DNA of 48,037 nt, from positions 1 through 48,037 of the IMG/VR virus record IMGVR_UViG_3300022562_000539; one strand, given 5' to 3'. The translations under genes were made by a program, and so were the position numbers. Below the pieces are notes generated by a model, which had not been told where the DNA came from, ran no database searches, and saw nothing but the letters and a program-made list of their open reading frames with translations. Position 1 is the first letter of the stretch. Each line of letters starts with the position of its first letter. Positions 41,724-47,893 of this stretch are shown piece by piece. Origin of the DNA: a virus.

Positions 41724-42056
41724 TTAACCGAAGTGATAAAAGTAAACGTCTTCTAACTGAAACCTAGTGAACTTCTGATACTTAGGAAGCCATTTACCAC
41801 TGTCTTTTAATATCGTCACGAGTTCTTTTTTGCTCAAGGCTTTCGTTTGTGATAAAGGCTTCATTTGAGATGGTTGTACGTGTACAGGCGTCTCTGATTC
41901 AGCTACACTAACATCAGCTGACAAATTAGGAACTTCGGATACTTCAAAACTATCGCAAGTGGGTTCTTCGGCAACAGTGGTACACTTAGACTTAGGTGAA
42001 TAAGTTAACCAACATAACGTCCAAAAAACAAGAGTAAAAAGGTAGACAGACAGCAT
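41724..42056 (-). CDS. Membrane-anchored protein with SAP/HeH-like tail (110 aa)
   Basis: Residues 3-19 (SVYLFTLVFWTLCWLTY) form one transmembrane helix. A 60-residue Ser/Glu/Pro linker leads to a basic C-terminal region (LSKKELVTILKDSGKWLPKYQKFTRFQLEDVY, described in parts) resembling helix-extended-helix SAP or Rho-N-like DNA-binding domains. The protein could tether DNA to the membrane. Its promoter (-10 at 42087) overlaps a 3+3 repeat array. It is the first gene of a leftward operon that reaches primase-helicase. Confidence 0.55.
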   Translation of the reverse strand: MLSVYLFTLVFWTLCWLTYSPKSKCTTVAEEPTCDSFEVSEVPNLSADVSVAESETPVHVQPSQMKPLSQTKALSKKELVTILKDSGKWLPKYQKFTRFQLEDVYFYHFG

Positions 42057-42086
42057 AATGCTCTCTCATGTGTTAGGTACTCCTGT

Positions 42087-42092
42087 ATTATA
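42087..42092 (-). promoter_or_regulatory. Leftward extended -10 promoter
   Basis: The minus strand reads TGTTATAAT. A -35-like TTCCAC 18 bases upstream lies in the GGAACY repeat block at 42103-42129, so binding there would directly affect transcription of the gene at 41724 and those after it. Confidence 0.65.
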
Positions 42093-42102
42093 ACACAGAT
42101 AG

Positions 42103-42193
42103 CGGAACTTGTGGAACCTTCGGAACTAAAAGTTACAAATGCTGTTTTTCATGTGTTTTAGCCCCTTTAGTTCCGTTAGTTCCGTTAGTTCCG
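42103..42193. repeat. Inverted 3+3 array of 9-mers
   Basis: Three contiguous 9-mers (CGGAACTTG, TGGAACCTT, CGGAACTAA; 42103-42129) face three identical TTAGTTCCG units (42167-42193). The two 27-base blocks form an imperfect inverted repeat around a 37-base AT-rich centre. The left block overlaps the -35 region of the promoter at 42087. Confidence 0.85.
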
Positions 42194-42197
42194 GTGG

Positions 42198-43637
42198 TTA
42201 CAACCCTTGCTGCTGCGTGGTTACATGTTTGGTTACTAAATTTAGCCCTAGTTCCGTGTATAGGTTTCTGCCTTCCTCGTAACGCCTACCTTCCATGCCC
42301 CAGCCGTCTTTTATAACGCTGCTGATGGACTTGCCGTGAAAGTGAACCATCGTATATCCTATGTAATTCAAAACGTCTCGGTGGTAATCAGCACGAGCGG
42401 CTATACGCCCTAGTTTTTTAAACTGTCGCAACTCTGCCGTATCGTCAATAAGAGCGTAAACGCTTGATAAACTAACCTGTTTCTTACCCTCATCAGGCGT
42501 ATCAAATTCAATAGTAACATGAGCCTCTTGTGTGTTGTCGTCAACCATAGAATCTATCTGATTTCTTAAGCTTTCTAACTCTTGGTTTACTTTTTTATCC
42601 ATCTTCGGTTCCTCTACTTTTTGTACTACTGTCTGCCTGCTTTTAATAGCTGACGTTATCTCTGACCATCCAGGCAGCTTTGCAGGGCTTTCGTCAACTA
42701 AACAAGGTCTAACCATCGCGGCTAAAAGCTGCTCAACTACCTTGTCTCGATTGTGTTTTGTGGCAAGCCTGCCTAAGCGAATAAACGTGATTCCTTCCCG
42801 TAAGTCGCTCATACCTTCAAGCCCTAGCATACGGACTTGTCCACCTTGGGAAAGTAGCCACAGTCTAATACCAACCTTCCTGCACTCCATCAGCAACTGA
42901 GGCATGGTGCTAGCGAAGAACTTTTTACCAAGGTTACTTACAATCGATGGTAGCTCATCAATGTAAACATCCACGTCATCGAAGTTAGTATCACCTTTGT
43001 AATATCGCTCGTAGCGCTCGTTCATCAACACAAGAAGAGCCTTAAGTGTCTGGGCAATAGTTGGCTTAACTTTGACACTTTCGATATCAGCCCAAGTCAC
43101 TTCCTCATCATCTGGTGTACCATAGTTTCTTCCGCCACCTAGCACCGCATTAAATCCAGCGAAGTCATTCGGCTTAGCATGAGGGTGGATGGCATAACGC
43201 TTGTTCGCTTTCAAAACCACGCCAAGGTATTCTGCTAGGGATGTCTTACCTGAGCCAGGTTCACCCATGATGATTACGTTAGGAAATTTGTCTCGGTCGT
43301 TGCCTATGGTGCTGAAGTCAAACCACTCAACGTGAGTATCTTCTACCTCTGCTTCTACTACTTCCTGCTTTGGTAAACCAAATAGCTTACGCTGGCGCTG
43401 AATACCGGAGTTAACCCTGAAGTCTTCGATAGCAGCGTCATTCTCCTTTTGTGTTTTAACGCTAACTTGACCAGCGACAGCTAAAGCGAGAGCACCAAGA
43501 AGAGAAGCTACTTTCGTATTTTCTTTCTGTTGCAATGGCACGCTAGATACTAATCCTACAGCAGCAATTAAACAGATGTAGCCAGTAACTTTGGCTCTTA
43601 TACCCTGAAGTAAATGATAGTAAAACTCTTGGTTCAT
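42198..43637 (-). CDS. Membrane-anchored FtsK/TraD-like ATPase
   Basis: The 479-residue protein is a likely DNA-pumping or coupling ATPase. Two transmembrane segments occupy about residues 12-32 and 42-60. A cytoplasmic ATPase follows with VIIMGEPGSGKTSL (Walker A, about 124), AIHPHAKPNDF, a segment MNERYERYYKG, VYIDELPSIV (Walker B, about 220) and RLWLLSQGGQVRMLG. I recall the same order of motifs (PHAxPxD, RY, DExP, LSQG, LGxEG) in plasmid- or element-encoded ATPases of cyanobacteria. The C-terminal domain (about 395-479) is helical and may bind DNA. The start at 43637 has a GGGAG site. It follows two small membrane proteins with minimal spacing. An unusual gene for a T7-like podovirus. Confidence 0.7.
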   Translation of the reverse strand: MNQEFYYHLLQGIRAKVTGYICLIAAVGLVSSVPLQQKENTKVASLLGALALAVAGQVSVKTQKENDAAIEDFRVNSGIQRQRKLFGLPKQEVVEAEVEDTHVEWFDFSTIGNDRDKFPNVIIMGEPGSGKTSLAEYLGVVLKANKRYAIHPHAKPNDFAGFNAVLGGGRNYGTPDDEEVTWADIESVKVKPTIAQTLKALLVLMNERYERYYKGDTNFDDVDVYIDELPSIVSNLGKKFFASTMPQLLMECRKVGIRLWLLSQGGQVRMLGLEGMSDLREGITFIRLGRLATKHNRDKVVEQLLAAMVRPCLVDESPAKLPGWSEITSAIKSRQTVVQKVEEPKMDKKVNQELESLRNQIDSMVDDNTQEAHVTIEFDTPDEGKKQVSLSSVYALIDDTAELRQFKKLGRIAARADYHRDVLNYIGYTMVHFHGKSISSVIKDGWGMEGRRYEEGRNLYTELGLNLVTKHVTTQQQGL

Positions 43638-43638
43638 T

Positions 43639-43977
43639 TTACAAACTCCCGATAACAAATCCTAAGATGACGATAGATAACCAAACAAAAGCATTGAACC
43701 TTCGCTCGTGTGTACTTAGGTAAGAATACAACGCCATCGATAACGGAGCTAACACAATAAAGATTGCGATTGAAACAAACACGCTGCTGTAAGTTGCGGC
43801 GATTATCCGCACCAGTTTAAAAACTAGCGACGAAAAGCACAACCAACTAATACACTTCAAAACAGAAGATACTTTACTCTCGTTGCTGTCTTTAACCTCT
43901 CGCCACACGCGACTGGTGCTGTCGCCTAATATGTGACCTGTGTTTTCTACTTGACGTGGCTCATCTGAGTATCCCAT
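43639..43977 (-). CDS. Membrane protein with three helices (112 aa)
   Basis: After a 40-residue polar N-terminus there are three hydrophobic segments: CISWLCFSSLVFKLVRIIA, VFVSIAIFIVLAPLSMALY and FVWLSIVILGFVIGSL. No family is recognisable. A GAAGGAGAA site precedes the ATG. The gene overlaps the preceding one by 17 bases and abuts the ATPase gene, so the three are probably translated together and may form one complex. Confidence 0.65.
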   Translation of the reverse strand: MGYSDEPRQVENTGHILGDSTSRVWREVKDSNESKVSSVLKCISWLCFSSLVFKLVRIIAATYSSVFVSIAIFIVLAPLSMALYSYLSTHERRFNAFVWLSIVILGFVIGSL

Positions 43978-44188
43978 TTGTATTCTCCTTCGGTTGTGTT
44001 ATGTAAACGTTTCCTGTCGTTCCTACGTTAAACTGTGGCTGTATGCATGGCGGTTCCTGCTTAGTCAACAAATAACCAATCACCACAGATTGAGCTAGAA
44101 AACCAAACGCCAATAAACCAGCGCCATATTCTCTAGTTTCTTTTACTCGACCATACGCGACTATCCGTCTACCAAAACCTTTGCTCAT
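43961..44188 (-). CDS. Small membrane protein, first gene of ATPase module (75 aa)
   Basis: The protein has a basic N-terminus, one transmembrane helix (GAGLLAFGFLAQSVVIGYLL, about residues 22-42) and a polar tail of about 30 residues. It has no visible Shine-Dalgarno sequence; the start codon lies three bases after the T run of an intrinsic-terminator-like hairpin. A strong promoter (44256-44284) lies upstream. Translation may thus depend on hairpin formation or on leaderless-like initiation. Confidence 0.55.
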   Translation of the reverse strand: MSKGFGRRIVAYGRVKETREYGAGLLAFGFLAQSVVIGYLLTKQEPPCIQPQFNVGTTGNVYITQPKENTNGILR

Positions 44189-44196
44189 AATAAAAA

Positions 44197-44216
44197 CTGC
44201 CAGCTTGCGCTAGCAG
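44197..44216 (-). terminator. Intrinsic terminator/attenuator between promoter and start codon
   Basis: On the minus strand the arms CTGCTAGC and GCTGGCAG (one G.U pair) close a GCAA tetraloop, followed by TTTTT. It lies between the promoter at 44256-44284 and the ATG at 44188, so it can attenuate the membrane-ATPase operon, or end RNR read-through. Confidence 0.7.
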
Positions 44217-44255
44217 CCTCGTTCACAACATGTGCAACTTTTTACTCTTGCACCT

Positions 44256-44284
44256 ATTGTAACTTATCAGTTATCGTTTGTCAA
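44256..44284 (-). promoter_or_regulatory. Strong leftward promoter of the ATPase module
   Basis: TTGACA (44279-44284) and TACAAT (44256-44261) are separated by 17 bases on the minus strand. It begins two bases after the RNR gene ends. The predicted transcript starts near 44249 and meets the hairpin at 44197-44216 before the first ATG. Confidence 0.8.
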
Positions 44285-44285
44285 G

Positions 44286-45770
44286 CTATCCGGCGCATTC
44301 ACAAGCTGGCTCATTAGAGTAAACTTGGCAGCTAGCGCCATTTAGCAAAGCGTCTACATCAAAGCTAGCGATTTCTTCCTGCTTCACATCTTGCCACAGT
44401 GCATCCTTACGCAAACTATCTACGTTCATGTTAAAAGGTAAACGATAGTACAGCGACTTAATACGTGAGTAGACAGGGTTGTTGTAATACTTCACCAATT
44501 GTTTAGCGTCGAAAGTTTTACCATAAAAGCAGTGGCTATGACGATGACCTAACCCAGTTGCATCAAGAATTCGTTGGAAGCCATTTGAAACCAAAGCGTA
44601 AGCTTCGTATGGTGTTTCATCGATAGTCCATGTACGCGGGTTATAGTTTATTTGGTTATCACCTTTGATAGCAGATTTAACGATGGTTGATACTGCTTGC
44701 TCATGCTTTAAACCAATCACAGGTTGTATTTCAGGACTCACATGAAAACCATCGTAATCATAAGTACGTTGTGCAGTGCTGACTGTTGGCTGAATGCAGA
44801 AGGCAGCACGAACCTTATCACGCATCGCTCGTGATGCAAAAAAGTAACCTTCAAGTAACGCTCGTAGAAACACAGAAGAGGGTGAGGTCGAGGATGCTAA
44901 AAAAGCTAGAGCATCTGGTAGCGAATCGTCTGAGGCGTCCATAGCAGAAGCAATATCACTACCTAACTCTTCGTAAGTAATCCCAAGCTTACCGAGGATA
45001 GAAGCCAACCCCAGCACCCCTAAACCAAACTGACGATTTAATACGCTGGTACATTGTAATGGCGTACCCCTGAGAGCTGACTGTGTTATGCAAAAGTAAT
45101 CATACATCTCATAAGTTGACTTAAGGAAATCGTCGGGAAAGTTGTCAACGAAATCTTGCAACGTGGAATAAGCAGCCAAGTTGTGAGCGCCAAGAATACA
45201 CGAGCCACGAGAGGGAATCTCTACCTCTGTACACAGGTTAACTAGTAGCGGTTCACCTTCGATAGGCTCTGGCTTTTTAACCAAGAAGCATTTGAAATTG
45301 TTGTACGCATCAGCTAACTGCTTCGTGAGTTTTTTGTTGCGGATAAACCGCTCGCTCTCGAATGTGCCATGCATCGGAATCCATACACCCTTGTACGCGC
45401 TGTCAAACTTGGCGTCTAAAAACTCTTGTAAGTCTGGGTGGTCGTAGTTAAGGTAAGCGATACCAGCGCCGTTCTTCTTTTCTTCCCTACGCATGGTACT
45501 TATGATAGCATCGAAAGGCTTCATGAAACTAACGGCACCACTGCTAACTCCGCCAGTGCCTAGCTTAGAGCCGCGTGGTCGTAACTTGCTAAAGTCAACA
45601 GAAGGTGCACCTTGATAAGCTAGCACCTGATAACTCCAAGCGTGAGCGTCTGCTATACTTTCGATGCTGTCTTGCGCTTGGTAGGTATTGCAACTAGCGC
45701 CTATTGATTTACTGCTGCTGTTGACTAATGCTTGAATTCTGCTGCTGGGGATAAACTTCTGCGATTTCAT
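44286..45770 (-). CDS. nrdA: Class I ribonucleotide reductase large subunit, compact form
   Basis: This subunit reduces ribonucleotides to deoxyribonucleotides. The 494-residue protein keeps the catalytic barrel: C27 (SCNTYQAQDS; E. coli C225), NLCTE near 177 (N437, C439, E441), GSCILGAHN (C462), and the tyrosine pair in SLYYRLP near 436 (Y730/Y731). C490 and C492 (ACECAG) form the C-terminal redox pair. It lacks the ATP-cone and roughly 200 N-terminal residues, so allosteric activity control is probably lost. NLCxE and the tyrosine pair mark class I rather than B12-dependent class II, so a radical-generating small subunit is required (candidate at 4325). ATG 45770 has an AGGAT site; ATG 45785 has none. 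Confidence 0.85.
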   Translation of the reverse strand: MKSQKFIPSSRIQALVNSSSKSIGASCNTYQAQDSIESIADAHAWSYQVLAYQGAPSVDFSKLRPRGSKLGTGGVSSGAVSFMKPFDAIISTMRREEKKNGAGIAYLNYDHPDLQEFLDAKFDSAYKGVWIPMHGTFESERFIRNKKLTKQLADAYNNFKCFLVKKPEPIEGEPLLVNLCTEVEIPSRGSCILGAHNLAAYSTLQDFVDNFPDDFLKSTYEMYDYFCITQSALRGTPLQCTSVLNRQFGLGVLGLASILGKLGITYEELGSDIASAMDASDDSLPDALAFLASSTSPSSVFLRALLEGYFFASRAMRDKVRAAFCIQPTVSTAQRTYDYDGFHVSPEIQPVIGLKHEQAVSTIVKSAIKGDNQINYNPRTWTIDETPYEAYALVSNGFQRILDATGLGHRHSHCFYGKTFDAKQLVKYYNNPVYSRIKSLYYRLPFNMNVDSLRKDALWQDVKQEEIASFDVDALLNGASCQVYSNEPACECAG

Positions 45771-45833
45771 ATGTATCCTGTTCACGATAGTTCAATGGAA
45801 GCAGGTCGCCACTCCTGCTGTAAGCGAATGTTA

Positions 45834-46607
45834 TTAGGCTATCTTTGACGACAGCCACTCAGCACCAGCTTTGGTAATCAACGTGGAAAACTCAGTGTAG
45901 ACCAAATCGCCACGATTGTTTTTCACATCAGTCATCTTCTCAACGAACTTACCGCTATTAATGTGTTTAGCATAGGCTCTGTTTCTTCGCTTGCCGTTGC
46001 CTTGGTATTCACTAAACATAATACCTAAGTCAACCAACTTTCGTGTCAAGGTTGTGCGTCCTATGCCAATAGCACCAGCGAAGTCATTCAACTTAATCAA
46101 ACCAGCAGGGTCAGCTATTGTGTCCCATGCAATGGCTCGTGGCGTTAGGTCGCTTACTTCAGTCACTAAGGTATCAATCTCTTGCTGTGCATTTTCTAAA
46201 GCTATCTCTGCTTCCAACCAACGTTGAGCCATCTCTCGTCGCGTTAGCTTTTCCTCTGGCTTAGCCACTGCTGTTGAAACTACACTATAGCCAGCAAGCT
46301 GATGAAGATACATCCGAACACCAACTTGAGCGAACTTAACTAACACATCAGGAGCATCTTTTGAGAGCCAATCAACAATGGTTGTTTCGTCAATTAACCG
46401 TCCCACTCGGAACCCTTTGACAGTAGGCATTTCGATTGTTTTAGCATCTGTTTTTCGTCCCACTCGGTCGCGTACTGTTGACCTTGCAACTCCACTCATG
46501 CGAGCATAACCATTGATGCTTGTAAAGCTTTCTCCGGTCGCTGTGTTGACGTAAACCTCAATGCCGTTGTTTTCGTAACGTGTGATGTTAGCAGTGTTAT
46601 CTTGCAT
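45834..46607 (-). CDS. KilAC-type antirepressor/regulatory protein, second copy
   Basis: The 257-residue protein has an N-terminal segment with SINGYARMSGVARSTVRDR (helix-turn-helix-like, about residues 22-42). Its middle (VKFAQVGVRMYLHQLAGYS) aligns with the equivalent part of the protein at 15759. The C-terminal KilAC-type domain has LIKLNDFAGAIGIGRTTL and LVYTEFSTLITKAGAEWL. The start at 46607 has a CAGGAGT site; a longer frame to 46646 has none. It overlaps the preceding gene by 11 bases. Two KilAC paralogues in opposite parts of the map may control different operons. Confidence 0.7.
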   Translation of the reverse strand: MQDNTANITRYENNGIEVYVNTATGESFTSINGYARMSGVARSTVRDRVGRKTDAKTIEMPTVKGFRVGRLIDETTIVDWLSKDAPDVLVKFAQVGVRMYLHQLAGYSVVSTAVAKPEEKLTRREMAQRWLEAEIALENAQQEIDTLVTEVSDLTPRAIAWDTIADPAGLIKLNDFAGAIGIGRTTLTRKLVDLGIMFSEYQGNGKRRNRAYAKHINSGKFVEKMTDVKNNRGDLVYTEFSTLITKAGAEWLSSKIA

Positions 46608-46914
46608 CTTTAACTCCTGTTTGATAACCTTTGTATTCAGTCTCAAGTTGCTGTAGTTGGCGTTGCTGGTAGCTGCTGTTGCTACCTGTGAAGATTAAGC
46701 TTACTGTAGTGATAGTGCCTACGAAGGCGATAGGTAAAAGAATCAACCACGCTTTGTTAGGTAGGTAAGGCGCAGCTTCGTTAGCAGGAGTTGGGGTGTA
46801 AACTTCCTCTTGTGTGAGTGCTTGCGTTGCTGGCTTCGGTTTTGGTTGAGTTTTGGCAGCTTCTGTGGAGGCTGCTTTTTTATTGGCTTCGTTAGCTTCT
46901 TGTGGCATTTGCAT
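46597..46914 (-). CDS. Single-pass membrane protein (105 aa)
   Basis: A Pro/Ala/Lys-rich N-terminal half (about residues 1-52) precedes one transmembrane helix (AWLILLPIAFVGTITTVSLIF, about 54-74) and a short Gln-rich tail. There is no ribosome-binding site before the first ATG, which lies just after a terminator-like hairpin (46920-46937). An ATG six bases downstream is an alternative. The tail overlaps the start of the KilAC gene. Function unknown. Confidence 0.55.
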   Translation of the reverse strand: MQMPQEANEANKKAASTEAAKTQPKPKPATQALTQEEVYTPTPANEAAPYLPNKAWLILLPIAFVGTITTVSLIFTGSNSSYQQRQLQQLETEYKGYQTGVKDAR

Positions 46915-46919
46915 TTAAA

Positions 46920-46937
46920 AGCCAGCGTGTGCTGGCT
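46920..46937 (-). terminator. Hairpin directly before a start codon
   Basis: On the minus strand the stem AGCCAGC/GCTGGCT has an ACAC loop and is followed by TTTAAATG. It ends the small gene at 46969 and immediately precedes the ATG at 46914, the same architecture as at 44188. Confidence 0.65.
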
Positions 46938-46968
46938 AACTTAGGTGGATTGTAGCTTAAGTAAGAGC

Positions 46969-47139
46969 TTATGGCTCTAGTTGGATTACCTTTGCTTGGA
47001 AGAAGCGCGGGTACAGTGGACTCGATAACGCTCGGTTGCTTCTACGGTTTCCGTAGGCTGTGTTGTTGGTTGTCGTGTAGTCAACGTAACCTGTCATCAT
47101 ATCGTTAGCATCCAACGTTGGAAGCTTGATGGTTGGCAT
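46969..47139 (-). CDS. Small first gene of the leftward operon (56 aa)
   Basis: The protein starts MPTIKLPTLDANDMMTGYVD and ends SPLYPRFFQAKVIQLEP. It appears beta-rich and soluble. The ATG at 47139 has an ACGAGG site about 11 bases upstream and lies about 70 nt into the transcript predicted from the promoter at 47216-47244. A longer frame reaching 47292 runs past that promoter and is not used. As the first gene of the early leftward transcript it may be an early regulator or host-interacting protein; no family is recognised. Confidence 0.55.
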   Translation of the reverse strand: MPTIKLPTLDANDMMTGYVDYTTTNNTAYGNRRSNRALSSPLYPRFFQAKVIQLEP

Positions 47140-47215
47140 TTGTCTGTGTACCTCGTAACTTGTGCAACTAAGCTTGTGTGGTACCGCAACTTCTGCTTTC
47201 CTTAGCTTCCATTTC

Positions 47216-47244
47216 ATTCTAACGCATCTCAACAGAAGTGTCAA
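47216..47244 (-). promoter_or_regulatory. Leftward early promoter
   Basis: TTGACA (47239-47244) and TAGAAT (47216-47221) are separated by 17 bases on the minus strand. The transcript would start near 47209. Confidence 0.8.
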
Positions 47245-47279
47245 GGGTTTTTCTAAAGAAAGTTTCTTTTGTTTACCAC

Positions 47280-47308
47280 TTGACAAAAGCAAACTAATGT
47301 GCTACCCT
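47280..47308 (+). promoter_or_regulatory. Rightward promoter 1
   Basis: TTGACA (47280-47285), 17-base spacer, TACCCT (47303-47308), preceded by TGC (extended -10). It is divergent to the promoter at 47216-47244. Confidence 0.6.
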
Positions 47309-47626
47309 TCTTAGTTACTAACGCTAGCTAACGTATGCTTACTACTTTAGTTAACCCACGTTAGCTAACGCTGCTTAAGTTACAGCTATAGTAAAAATAA
47401 AAGAATACTAAAGCAACGTAGCAAGAGTAAACGTTAGCCACAGCAGCGTTAGCACTTTTTTACTTCGTAAAGTTTACGATAGTGCAACACAATGATGAGA
47501 GCCTTAGAAGCAATGGGTAGCGTTTGCCCGGCAAGAGTGTCTAGCTTAAGCAACGTCACCAAGAGTGCCTTTCTCTGTGTTGAGCTTAAGCAACTTGAAC
47601 GAAGTGAAAAAACTTTTGTAAAACCC
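47309..47626. other. Non-coding control region with palindromes
   Basis: No convincing gene is present. A near-palindrome ACGCTAGCTAACGT (47321-47334) and ACGTTAGCTAACG (47358-47370) resemble the 14-bp palindrome at 21711. The 12-base AGCTTAAGCAAC occurs at 47543-47554 and 47583-47594, 40 bases apart, with a palindromic GCTTAAGC core. These are candidate operator sites between promoters. Confidence 0.55.
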
Positions 47627-47655
47627 TTGACAAACTCTTGTACCTTTGCTACTAT
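47627..47655 (+). promoter_or_regulatory. Rightward promoter 2
   Basis: TTGACA (47627-47632), 17-base spacer, TACTAT (47650-47655) with an extended TGC. The start would be near 47662. It faces the contig end, so it can serve gene 157 only if the ends join. Confidence 0.8.
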
Positions 47656-47712
47656 AGGAGAGTGAGCAAATGAAGCAAGAGTTGCAGGTAGCAGAGAACT
47701 TAAGTTACGCAC

Positions 47713-47742
47713 TTGACAAACGACAGCCGATTGTGCTACATT
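47713..47742 (+). promoter_or_regulatory. Rightward promoter 3
   Basis: TTGACA (47713-47718), 18-base spacer, TACATT (47737-47742), extended by TGC. The start would be near 47750, upstream of a leader with alternative hairpins. Confidence 0.75.
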
Positions 47743-47744
47743 AA

Positions 47745-47893
47745 GAGAGTAGAGCAAGTGCAACGGTTCTACAAACGAAACTTAAGTGACACAGACAGCA
47801 CTAGATGCGTCCAAGCTAGGTCAACAAATTAAGTTTCGTTTGAAACTTAAGCTAAGTTCTACAAATGGTCTAGCCGCTTTAGTTGGGTTACTG
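47745..47893 (+). promoter_or_regulatory. Early leader with mutually exclusive RNA pairings
   Basis: Segment A (47773-47785, AAACGAAACTTAA) is the perfect complement of segment B (47829-47841, TTAAGTTTCGTTT). The 5' part of B also pairs with segment C (47842-47850, GAAACTTAA) in a tight hairpin with a GTTT loop. A:B and B:C cannot form together. A direct repeat GTTCTACAAA (47766-47775, 47856-47865) flanks the area. Confidence 0.65.

Noticed and set aside
44286-45770. Class II (B12-dependent) RNR
   Set aside because: The active-site motif is NLCTE rather than NPCxE, and a tyrosine pair typical of class I is present.
47670-47744. 24-codon plus frame (MKQELQVAENLSYALDKRQP...) after promoter 2
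   Set aside because: AGGAGAG lies upstream, but part of it precedes the predicted transcription start and the frame overlaps promoter 3. It could be a leader peptide, but support is too weak for a feature.
47449-47763. 104-codon minus-strand frame in the control region
   Set aside because: It has a TTG start without ribosome-binding site, spans two predicted rightward promoters and has shadow-like composition.
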